A stretch of DNA of 64,000 nucleotides, taken from positions 62,001 to 126,000 of the forward strand of contig MU867091.1 of the NCBI GenBank assembly GCA_033725935.1, in the 5' to 3' direction. Position numbers and translations under genes: made by a program. Source of the stretch: Cladorrhinum sp. PSN259 (Eukaryota; Ascomycota; Sordariomycetes; Sordariales; Podosporaceae). How positions within the stretch are numbered: position 1 is the stretch's first letter; every line of letters starts with the position of its first letter. Positions 30,687 through 40,051 of the stretch are shown one piece after another. Under the pieces are notes generated by a model. That model had not been told where the DNA came from. It did no database searches and saw only the letters and a program-made list of their open reading frames with translations.

Positions 30687-32540
30687 CTATGTACTTATAA
30701 CCCCCCATATGTGCTCCCACCCCTTTCTATCCCTTCCCAACCACTCTCCCAACTGACCAAACCTGGCAGGCTGACCAGTATTCGGCTCAGGCAGACACAT
30801 CCACTGGTCCACGGACCGGGGAACTTCCTCCCTAACATGACTGATACATATCAGCGCCTGTTGTTCGCTCAATCCCGTCACCACTGCCCCTTCCCTGGTC
30901 GCTCCGTTCTCATTCTCTCCGTAATGCAAAAAGTCCATGCACTTGTCCCTGACACCAGCATCCATGCCACTAAAAGCTTCGTCCAAAACAACAACATCCG
31001 GATGCTTGATGATGGCCCTGAGCAACAGCAACACACGCTGTGAGCTGAATGACAGCTCCCCAAAAGTGTAATCTTCCGCCCATGAAAGCGACCCATCTTT
31101 CGTCGCTGGATTCATGTTCAGCTCCTTATCAAACCACCTCAAGGTAGCATCAACCTGTTTCTTGGCCAACTCATCCATCTTTGGCTTGGTGATGAACGTA
31201 TCAGCCCAGGCGCTCTCCAGCACCTGTCTGATCGTCAGTCTGCGGGGGATAAACTGGTGGATTTCCGGACTCGAGTGTCCAATCCGAGACTGTATCTCCC
31301 AGTAACTTAATGGCCGCTGTCCAGATCCAGGCTCGGGGATTCGACTTCTTCCAAACAACTTGATGGGCAGAGAATAAGTCTGTGGGTGATCAGAGCAGAG
31401 CAACGAGACAATCGTCGTCTTTCCCGACCCATTGGGACCAAAAACACCCCATCTCTCTCCCCTCCTCACAGTCCAATGCAATCCACTCTGCGTCTTCCCA
31501 TCCTTTTCTTCGCTCCAATCACCAAGAACAACCTTATCCCCATAATTAACCCTACATCCTTCCATCTCAACAACCGCCTCTCCCGTATTTTTCTTGCCCA
31601 TCTCCACCTTTCGATCCCCAATTTCCTCACTACCCTTCAACCACCTCCCAGAATGTTTTGACTCCCCCATGAACGCAATCCTAAAGGCCCCAGCCTCTTC
31701 AGGAGAATCCAACACCACAAGGTTTCTCAACCACTTGGGAACCGGATCCTGCGGTCTCCCCGTAAGTACCATCCTCGGGCCCCCCTCAACCTCACTCATC
31801 CTTCCCAGGACCTCGTCCATACCCACAAGCGCATGGGGGTCCAACCCCATAAACGGTTCATCGAGCAACAAAACCTTGGGCTCCTTTAACAACGCTCTAG
31901 CGATTTTTGCCCGCCTAGTCTGCCCATTACTCAAAAAAGTAAACGGCAGCTCCAGCAGACTTTCCAGTCTCAAGTCCTCAACCACCTTGTGAAATTTCCC
32001 AGCATCAATCTCTTCCTCGTCGGGTAACTTTTGGGTTGGATTTAAATTCGTGTTTCCGAGCAAGTAATCCCTCAGCACGAAATCCGTCACCTCACGAAGC
32101 GATTCGTACCGCGCCGACAGGTAACTGGATTCGTTGGCGGTGGCGTACGCGCTTCCGGTGTTGTCAAAGCCTACGTACTGGATTGCTTGCCTGGGTACTC
32201 TGAGGCGAGCGGGAATGTTGGAGTCGGATGATGAGAGGAGGGGGTATGTCCTCGCTTGGGGAGGGAAACAGAGGTAAGACCCTTGGAGGATTTTGAGAAA
32301 AGAGGTTTTGCCTGAGAGGGAAGGGCCGATTACTCCCCAGTTTCCTTTGTCTTTTGGGGAGTCGGTGAGCACAAAGTTGAGGTTCTTGAAGATTGGGGGG
32401 TTTGAGTGGTGGTGGTGGTGATGAGTGGTATCAACATGGTGGGTTGGTTGATGTCGGTAGAATGTTGCTTTGGAGATGTTTATAATTGGTGGTTTTGGAA
32501 GGCGGGCTCCGGTGAAGCCCGAGATGGGTATTTTTGTCAT
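30687..32540 (-). CDS. Twin-domain ABC ATPase without membrane segments (YDR061W/ModF-like)
   Basis: A single exon of 617 aa. Two complete nucleotide-binding domains are visible. The first has Walker A GPSLSGKTS at about 72-80, signature LSNGQTRRAKIARAL and Walker B VLLLDEPFMGLD. The second has Walker A GPNGSGKTT, signature FGELSFSSQRVLLLL and Walker B VVVLDEAFSGMD, followed by a switch His in LICISHVREE. There is no transmembrane segment, and the linker lacks the ABCF charged-helix pattern. This domain plan matches yeast YDR061W and bacterial ModF-like proteins, whose role is not settled. The first Walker A is unusual (SLSGKTS), and a run of six His sits at residues 40-45, a position where it could bind metal. 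Divergent to UMP1; head-to-tail with the ketopantoate-reductase-like gene 174 nt further on. Confidence 0.85.
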   Translation of the reverse strand: MTKIPISGFTGARLPKPPIINISKATFYRHQPTHHVDTTHHHHHHSNPPIFKNLNFVLTDSPKDKGNWGVIGPSLSGKTSFLKILQGSYLCFPPQARTYPLLSSSDSNIPARLRVPRQAIQYVGFDNTGSAYATANESSYLSARYESLREVTDFVLRDYLLGNTNLNPTQKLPDEEEIDAGKFHKVVEDLRLESLLELPFTFLSNGQTRRAKIARALLKEPKVLLLDEPFMGLDPHALVGMDEVLGRMSEVEGGPRMVLTGRPQDPVPKWLRNLVVLDSPEEAGAFRIAFMGESKHSGRWLKGSEEIGDRKVEMGKKNTGEAVVEMEGCRVNYGDKVVLGDWSEEKDGKTQSGLHWTVRRGERWGVFGPNGSGKTTIVSLLCSDHPQTYSLPIKLFGRSRIPEPGSGQRPLSYWEIQSRIGHSSPEIHQFIPRRLTIRQVLESAWADTFITKPKMDELAKKQVDATLRWFDKELNMNPATKDGSLSWAEDYTFGELSFSSQRVLLLLRAIIKHPDVVVLDEAFSGMDAGVRDKCMDFLHYGENENGATREGAVVTGLSEQQALICISHVREEVPRSVDQWMCLPEPNTGQPARFGQLGEWLGRDRKGWEHIWGVIST

Positions 32541-33031
32541 TTTTATTTTTTTTAAACCAAAAACATCTGAGCTTTTTTACTTTTTTGTGAAACCATAAAA
32601 CTTGAAGTCAAATTTTTGACCTGGCTCACTCACCGGCGGCAGGTACGTCCTGTGAAGGCACTAACAACGGGTAAAGCAGACCGGACCGGGAGACGGGACT
32701 GACTGATAACCTTCAATTACGTAAGCCCAGCCCAGCGTGCCCAGCAAGGTGTGTTCTCCACTGGAGCTCTCAGGTCGGTCCCCACTTTGTCCTCTGGCAG
32801 CAGCACATTCCCCCAACCACATCCCTGGCAGCGGAAACGCAAGGCTGTTGGAGCCTTGAGCAGCAGCACTGTCGCAACTCGCAAGCTTGCCCGCCAGCTC
32901 TCACAATCCCACCACCTCCCAACACATCAACATCACCCACCGCGAATACCAACCAACAACAACATTTTGATTTTCGTAACTTCCAACTGTCTCTCAATCA
33001 ACCCATACATAATCCAACCCAAAAATTCAAA
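32541..33031. promoter_or_regulatory. Shared promoter of the ABC ATPase and UMP1 genes
   Basis: 491 nt between two divergent starts. It is rich in CA/CCA words near the UMP1 side. I looked for a proteasome-gene element of the yeast GGTGGCAAA type and did not find one by eye. Confidence 0.4.
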
Positions 33032-33572
33032 ATGGTACCTTCCCCCTCCCCCCATTCTTCTTTAACCTTTTCCCCAATACTAATGGTTTCCCCCCTCCCC
33101 CCAGAGTCTCCGGATAGTCCCCTCCTCCTCCCACCACACAACCTTCACCCACCAACCCTCCCCCCACAACGTCGCCCCGTCCGCCCCAGGCCTACACGAC
33201 ACACTCCGCGCGGGCGTCGGCCCTTCTCCGCTCTCTACTTCCTCAACGACGGAAGCCATCTCGTCCCACCCCCTCGAAGCCCGCCTCAAAGCATGGGAAT
33301 CCACCCGCGAGCAACTCCGCATGGAGACGCTCAGACGCACCTACGGCATCGCCGAGCCCGTCCGCCGCGGAATGGAACTCAAGATCACTAGGGACGGGCA
33401 GTGGACCCCTCTCTGCCTAAACTCAAACAACGGGGCCGTCGGGAGCGTTCACGAGGAGATCTTGACGGGCAGGGATGGGACTATCGAGTGGGAGGACGTG
33501 TTCAAGGGTGATGAGTCCGAGGCGGTCAAGGTTGGGGTTCACGAGGAGATGGAGAGGAAGGTTAGGATGTAA
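33032..33572 (+). CDS. ump1: Proteasome maturation factor UMP1
   Basis: The start codon 33032-33034 is followed at once by a GT-AG intron (33035-33104, CTAAT branch); the rest of the protein is exon 33105-33572, giving 156 aa. The protein begins MSLRIVPS and later reads APGLHDTLRAGVGPSPLS, HPLEARLKAWESTREQLRME, YGIAEPVRRGMELKI and SVHEEILTGRDGTIEWEDVF. These are the conserved blocks of Ump1/POMP, a chaperone that travels with half-proteasomes and is the first substrate of the finished 20S particle. Length fits the family (about 140-160 aa). The start exon was chosen because the frame of the second exon has no ATG before the conserved N-terminus and the IVP motif follows the junction as in yeast. 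It is convergent with the UBL3-like gene. Confidence 0.9.
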
Positions 33573-34136
33573 AAATGGCACACCATGAAAAGCATGGATT
33601 GTTAGATTTGGGGCGGATGGGTAGTTACGAATGGGCAAGGATGAGTGACGGATGGGAGAAAAGAGATATACCATCAAATAGAACTCGGTAATCGAACAAA
33701 CCAAAAAAAGGATGGTTTTCCACACAACTTTGATGCCATTTACATATATACCTTCTCTTGCCTAGACTTCCTCCTACCAGACAAAATACAAGCCCAAACG
33801 CCAGTGAAGTTAGCAAGAGAAAACCTCACCGCCAGTAACAATTAACCCATCATTTACCAAGATCCCAAAGTTCCCAAGAAGTAAGAAATAGACAATCAAC
33901 AAAAAGAAGCTACCATTTACCATACATATAAAAACCAACATGACCATGACGCCAATGAGAGAGAAAGATGAGAGAGAAAGAAAAACCCTCCCCATCATAT
34001 ACCCCTTTCCATCTGCAACGACCAACAGGTGAAATATCTTCCCCGGAATAACAAATCAAAGACAGAAAAAATATTCCCCAGCTCCTTGCCAAAATGCAGC
34101 ACACTGTAGAAAAACTCCGTACAATCCTCCACAAGA
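33573..34136. other. Intergenic between convergent genes
   Basis: 3' flanks of UMP1 and the UBL3-like gene. AC-rich, with no supported gene. Confidence 0.45.
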
Positions 34137-34957
34137 TTATAAAATAACACAACACCCACTCCCACCCCCCTCCCTCCCGCTCCTTGACTCCCTAGAGCTC
34201 GCCTTGCCCTTTGCCCCTTCATCCTCCTCCATCATTTCTGCCGGTCTGACACTCATATGCACCACGTTAGGTGTATCTTTACTCAATTGGTATTCTAAAA
34301 AGGACCAGTCAGTAAACCACCACAACACCCATCAAAAGAAAAAAAAATCAACATACTCTTCAACATCTCCTTATCGTCCAACAACTTCCCAAAGTGGATC
34401 AACCGTATACTGCTCGGACTAGCCGGCTTCCCGTCCCATTCTTCTCTCCACTCTCTCAATATCAACTCCTTCAGTTTGTACACCGAAATACTGAACGGGT
34501 CGCCCGGCTCGGGGATCTCAACGCCGCGCTTAGTGAGATACTTTTCGTCTATTTTATATGGATGTCGCGCCCCGGTCGGGAGGAGGAGCGTAATGGTGCA
34601 TGTTGCGTTGGCAGGAGCAACGGATGCCGGAGAGGAGGAAGTCTCATCTGGCGATGGCCCTATTGAGAGGGAATCTGCTTCGCGGGTGGGAGTTTTCTCG
34701 ACTGGCGGTGGTGGTGATGCCGGTGGGGAGGAAGAAGACAAGGGCTCGTCGTCTTTGTCTTTCCCTTTGGGTGTGGTTAATACTTGGTCGGCGGCTGTTG
34801 TGGTTGCGGCGCCTGCTTCGTCTGACGATGGAATTGGTTCTACAGTTTCTGGTTGTTGTGGTTCTGGTGGCGGCGATGCTGTATCCTCATTTGTTGATTG
34901 CGCGCTGTTGTTACTAGCGGTCTGCATGGAAGAAGGAGGATTGGCGGCGTCGGCCAT
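34137..34957 (-). CDS. Membrane-anchored ubiquitin-fold protein, UBL3/MUB type with CAAX end
   Basis: Two exons, 34957-34357 and 34294-34137, give 252 aa. The first half (about 110 residues) is disordered, rich in Pro, Ser, Thr and Glu. It is followed by a ubiquitin-like domain: CTITLLLPTGARHPYKI, then VYKLKELILREWREEWDGKP, IRLIHFGKLLDDKEMLK and, across the intron, TPNVVHMSVRPAE. The Trp in the EEW segment and the RLIHFGKLLDD strand match UBL3/MUB proteins. The C-terminus is Cys-Cys-Val-Ile-Leu, a prenylation box with a geranylgeranyl-type Leu end preceded by another Cys that could be palmitoylated. Animal and plant relatives sit on the plasma membrane; animal UBL3 acts in protein sorting to extracellular vesicles and plant MUBs recruit E2 enzymes. 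The long disordered N-terminus is unusual, since family members are about 115-120 aa. Confidence 0.85.
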
Positions 34958-35464
34958 GTTTGTGAATGACGCAGTGGCTGGATTGCTGGCGAGGTTTCAA
35001 TTAAAAAGGTAACGCGAGAATAGAGACGAAACAGAGCAAATGAACGATTTGCGCGCGCAGCGGCCTGCAGTGAATGGTAGAGCGCGGGACCCGAAAACGA
35101 TTACCGACTATCCGGAAACGGCGCGGCCTCGCGTTGGGGCGGAACGATTGAGGGTGACACGTTGTGGATTCTTTTTTCGCTTGTGTATATCTGCGGGGGA
35201 TCCAGGGAAAAATGGAGTGTGTTTAGTCTTGGAGACGAGCGCAGCGCGGATAAGGTTGCTTAGGGACCGACTTTGTTATGGGTGGTCGGTGGCTTGGGAC
35301 TAGATGGCCACCGGCGCCGTCGCGAAGTCCAGGATCTTGGAACCTTGGAACGGCTGAAGGGAAAGGTCCTTGTTTGTATGTGGGGGATGTATGTACAAAG
35401 GTGTCAACTTGAAGTCCCAAGGAATGGGCTATGGCCAGAAACGAAGGTAGGTAGGTCAATGTCG

Positions 35465-35492
35465 GGAGGAGGAGGAGGAGGAGGAGGAGGAG
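35465..35492 (+). repeat. GGA trinucleotide microsatellite
   Basis: About nine uninterrupted GGA units in a non-coding region. Confidence 0.9.
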
Positions 35493-35711
35493 AAAAGATT
35501 ATTAGGAAGAGAAGGAAGGAGTGGCCAAGGTCTCGAGGCCTGCTTGAGATGTTCACTCAGCAGGTTTAGTCAGAACCTCCCCTCTGCTTTCCCTGTGCGC
35601 TCTCCGTCGTCGCGAAAGCCAATTAACGAGCGTTTAGCGCAGAAAGTGAAAACCCCAAATGAGGCACCGAGCAGAAGAACAGACAATCAACAACAACAAG
35701 ATGTTTGTCTG

Positions 35712-35752
35712 CAGAGGTCAATTCTCGGGATACAGAGGTCAATTCTCGGAAT
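35712..35752 (+). repeat. Two-copy 21-bp tandem duplication
   Basis: The word CAGAGGTCAATTCTCGG occurs twice, 21 nt apart, almost unchanged. Non-coding surroundings. Confidence 0.85.
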
Positions 35753-38306
35753 GGTAGGCAATACAAGTCGTGGAACAGAGAAGGAGCCCTGTTCCCCGGA
35801 AAAAGCGCCACCATCATCCGCAATTCCGCTTGCACGCACGGGCCATCCGATTCCTCCAGTGGAGTAAGAGTTTCGATGATGCAAGGCGTAAAAGCTTCTT
35901 CTGACTTTTAATGATGATTTTTTCTTCTTCAAAGCCATCTACGTATGTTCTTCGTTCCTCGTTCCTTCCAAGGTTGTGGGCGGGATGGCACCTTGATGGC
36001 TCTCCCCAATCATGATGGATTTGGCCGTTGGGTGTGCATATGCAATTATGCACGCACCATCTATTGTTGGCATCACCTCCCTTTGTCATTTTCGCCGTCC
36101 TGAGTCTAACCTGGGTGCCCGGGTACTTGAGCATGGCAGTCCTGATGGATGCCCAACATCATGGGACTGACTTTAGGGGGTGGTAAATTCCGACATATTT
36201 CCTGGTGTCACAAGGCACACACGCGACCATCGATCTCCTCTTACGGACAGACATAACTATCCGGCGCCGACCCGAACCTTCCGGCAGCAACAACGGCGAG
36301 AGGTCCCACTCTCGCCCTGTGTAACCCCTCATCTCAACTCCCGGACTGAACCACAACGAAACCTCCCATCATCGATTCTTTTTTCTTGATTATTTGTCGG
36401 TCCCGCCGCGTCTGTGTGTGGGTGTCGCAAATTACTACCTGAATGGCACCACCTTGAGAAGTGCCTGATGTGCGCAACGATACACATTGTGGAAGTCCAA
36501 AGAATGCAAGAAAAAAAATAACGCATGTATTTCCGCGTGTACGCCCAAGCTCCCTCTTCATATTTGGTACGGTTGTTGTCATGTCAATAAGCAGTATGTA
36601 CGCGTTGAGTTTGTTAGCTCCGTCCGTCTCCTCCCGCTTGTTGTGCAACATCATGTAGACCAACGTTCATCGGTTATGGAGGCGGTGGCCCGTCCGATCG
36701 ATGGCGGCCGCCGCGCATGCAATGCTCCCCAGATTTATTCTTGTCTGCGTGTTCCTGGAGCGCTTAAATATACATCCTCAAGTGGGTATTACAGACTAGT
36801 ATGAGTTAATTCCTATGAAACTAGCATGCTATGGGTTGATAAATTTCCCAGGAAATGTGAGCAACTACTATTGTGTAACAAGTCCTTCAATGATCAGCAG
36901 AACCATTGCATCTATGAAACTTCAAGATTTGGATATGAAAGTCGAATTAGGCAGAATACAGCTTTGCTTGATATTAAACGTATAAAACTTGTAGACATTC
37001 CGATAACTCTATCTCTACCCTTTCCAACATCCCCTAAACTGCAAAGCTCTCAATATTTCCTCGCTGTCTCCTGAGATAGTGGGTGAAAGAACAGGAGCAC
37101 AGGTAGACAAGAATCTGATCTTTCTGGCCATCCTAGGTAAGGTTTGACGAAGGCTGCTCTATCGTTACATGTTAAGGCCAAATACGAAGTGCTCAACGTC
37201 CTATCCCCCCTCCCCCCCAAAAAAACCCATTTCTACGTGATCAAAGAGAAAAGGAACTTCCATTGTGTTCTTCCTCTTCATTGAGGCATGTTTGTTGCTC
37301 CCAGACCCGGGGTTCCTTGACAAGCACAGTCAACCACACACACAAAAGATGTAACACTCGGTCGACGAAACAAACGATTGTTCGACCAAACAGAGAACCT
37401 CGTGGGACAAGGACGGCACGCTCCCGAAGTGACATTGCCTTTTTGAACCCCTCGTTCACCGCAATAAGACCTTGTTCTTACTTCTGTTGAATCCAGCGGT
37501 CATTACTTTTGACCTCGAGACTGTTTGAATTAATTTGAGTTTCATCCCTCAGGCAGAACCTGGAAGCATCGACCATAATTCAAATTCATTGATCTGGAGG
37601 GGTCGCGGTTTCCTTGAATGAAATGTGCTGCAGCAGATATCAGCGCGAAAGGAAGGAACGATCTTAACTCAATGCCCCAAGACCACTTCGATTGATCGAA
37701 ATTTGATCACAACACGAGTTTAATTCAAGACTCGTACCATCTGCAAGGTCATTTTACACTTTCGCTGCCTATCTTCCACTTCTTTCTCTCCCCAGCAACT
37801 CGCATCCTCTTTTTCAACTCCGCCGCCACCTTTATCCCCCACCGACTCTCTTCACCCTTTCTTCTTCAGCTAACTTCCGCTACCTATTCTCAAGATTATT
37901 ATTAAGTTGTGCTTTCAAAGTGAGTTTTGTCCTTTTGAAATTATCAGCGTACCTCGAAAATCTGGGTAGGCGGATCTTCCTCTTGGCTTTGATTGCTCTT
38001 CACCACTGTTTGCCCCATTCTTCTGCCCCCCAGCTCCCTCCCAGACACAAATGCCAGGTTCCACGCAACCCCAGCCATTTCAAGAGTCGTGTTCATTAAC
38101 AAATCACCACTTGGGTGGCACGCTGCATTGCTACACACTCCCACCCGCTGTGTTGCTGGCTAGATACATATTCCGCTATCCTGCAGCTCCCCCCATCCCC
38201 TCCCCCCGATTAAACATCTGCTTGTAAGCTAACTGGCAAGCTTCAAGGCGGCTACCTCGTCTAGGACGGAGCAATCTCCAACGCATCTCTCTTGCCACCT
38301 TTCACG

Positions 38307-38945
38307 ATGATCGCCAAGTCTGTTCTGGTCGCTGCGGCTACTCTCCTCTTCGGCGTCGTCACCGCAAGCGACCACAACGCCGCCCTCTGCACTGCTGAAA
38401 ATGGAACCTGCAGCCTGACCACCACCGTGAGCGCCACGTTGACAGTCACAATTCATCCCGAAACCTCACCCTGTACCACCGTGACGGACACTGTCACGAC
38501 TCAGACCGTCACCCCAGGGGCGCCAGTCTCTCCTAATGCCGTCCCCCCGGTTGACCCTAGCAACCTGACCATCACGACTACAAGCACCAGTACGATTACC
38601 TTGGTTTTTACCCTATCCAATGGAACCCTTACTGAAACTACAACTACTACAGTCACCCCTGGTACTACTTCCACTACGACTATTCCTGCTGTTGTCACGA
38701 CAATCACGACGTCTACAAGCTTGGGAGCCAGCTCGATAACTATGTCGACGTCCGAGTCTGTTTCCACCATTACTCCAAGCCCTGATAGCGGAGCTCCCGG
38801 AGGCAGTGATACCGGCTCGTCTTCTGATGCTGGGAGCAGCACTACCTCCTCTGCTAGCACTGCCGCAGCTGCAATGTTCACGGCTGCTGTTAAGCCTGCT
38901 GTCATCTTTGGTGCTTTCGTCATGGCCGTGCCTATTTTGGTCTAG
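38307..38945 (+). CDS. GPI-anchored Ser/Thr-rich cell-wall protein
   Basis: A single exon of 212 aa. The signal peptide is clear (IAKSVLVAAATLLFGVVTA). The mature part is almost entirely Thr and Ser with scattered Val and Pro, such as TTTTTVTPGTTSTTTIP, an O-mannosylated stalk pattern. Four cysteines sit in the first 75 residues or so (ALC, GTCSL, SPCTT). The C-terminus has a Gly/Ser/Asp-rich segment followed by small residues (STAAAA) and a hydrophobic tail ending FGAFVMAVPILV, as expected for a GPI attachment signal. Such proteins are structural or adhesive parts of the fungal wall. There is no enzymatic domain. I chose ATG 38307; the frame extends slightly upstream without ATG. Confidence 0.85.
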   Translation: MIAKSVLVAAATLLFGVVTASDHNAALCTAENGTCSLTTTVSATLTVTIHPETSPCTTVTDTVTTQTVTPGAPVSPNAVPPVDPSNLTITTTSTSTITLVFTLSNGTLTETTTTTVTPGTTSTTTIPAVVTTITTSTSLGASSITMSTSESVSTITPSPDSGAPGGSDTGSSSDAGSSTTSSASTAAAAMFTAAVKPAVIFGAFVMAVPILV

Positions 38946-40051
38946 AGGGTGGATATACTGATCTTCACTTGCTGTTGTGTGGATGGGTTTTTCTTCGTCT
39001 GTCCTACTCTTATGAATCAGCATCCGTAAGATCAGCACCCAGGTATCACGACAAGAAAAGAGTTATCGTCGGCATTCATTCTTTTGAGATATTATCAGGG
39101 GAATATCGGTGCTTTTTTTTCTCTTATCCACAGATGACATTTCTTTAAGGAAATAACTATTCTGGTATTCTCATCGGTGGAGTGATAAGGAAGTGTTAGA
39201 GAGTTATTCTAGTGCTCAATGTTATGCTATTTTGTTTTTTGCCCGGTAGTGCGTGCTGACAGGGCTGATTTTAAAAAGAGAAACGGGATGATAATTTTGT
39301 TTTGAAGGAGAATTGTGGTGATGATGATGGAAAGACAAATTTTCTTTTGTTTGCTGTTCTGGTAATGCAGGCAAAAAGAGATAATAATGGGAAAGGCCGG
39401 TTAAGGAAACCAAGGAACATTTTAATGAGATGATTTATCGTGATATGGCTTTCTTCTGTTTTATTGATATAGTTACCTTCCTTTCTTTTTAATAAAAGAA
39501 ATTGACTCAAGAGTATAACCTAAATGCGATTTCTCTTTTGCTTTCCTTTAATCCTGTATGTGGTCGTGATCGTTCCCCAATCACTATTACATAACTCAAA
39601 GAATGAAAACAGTATTCTGTTTCATTAAAACTCAATGTCAGATTTCTAGATACTTAGGTACAGTAAATACCTAACGGCAATAACGTTACGTGAGCATTCA
39701 CGGTTTTGTCTCATCACACCTTGAAACACTAAAGCCAGGCAAAGAAAAGAAAAAGAAAAAAAAGAAAGGGGGAGGGGGGGGGGGGGGAAGGGGGAGGAAG
39801 GGAAAGGGGGTAAAAAAAGTAAGAAAAAAAAATACAGTCAAGTTTACAAAACATAAATATCAATAAAACCAACTTATTCATTATATTTAACTACTTGGAA
39901 ACCCCCAAAAAGATATACAGGATAAATCTTTCAACCCCCCTCAGGAGCTTCTTTATTACCCACCCTCTTCCTTCTTCCTTTCCCTTATTATCTCAACCAA
40001 GCCCCCCATCCACGTTCACACCCATTCCCATAAGCAACCAACCCCTTTTAC
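38946..40051. other. Intergenic between convergent genes
   Basis: 3' flanks of the GPI-protein gene and the adaptin gene. It contains a 70-nt pure purine tract (39741-39810) and is otherwise AT-rich. No gene is supported. Confidence 0.45.
39741..39810 (+). repeat. 70-nt polypurine tract with long G runs
   Basis: Only A and G over 70 nt: an A-rich first half, then G runs, one of about 14, separated by one to three A. The G half could form a quadruplex on this strand. It lies 3' of the adaptin gene, where the transcript would carry the pyrimidine complement. Confidence 0.85.

Larger units (their letters stand above)
34958..38306. other. 3.3 kb gene-poor region
   Basis: Only short frames without recognised motifs. 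Contents seen: a GGA microsatellite (35465-35492), a 21-bp tandem duplication (35712-35752) and AT-rich stretches near 36800-37060. A probable 5' UTR intron of the GPI-protein gene starts with GTGAGT near 37920. Promoters of the UBL3-like gene and the GPI-protein gene must lie at the two ends. Confidence 0.4.

Noticed and set aside
35814..36134. Minus frame of 106 codons with a Cys-containing patch
   Set aside because: Isolated, no signal peptide and no recognised family; kept as non-coding.
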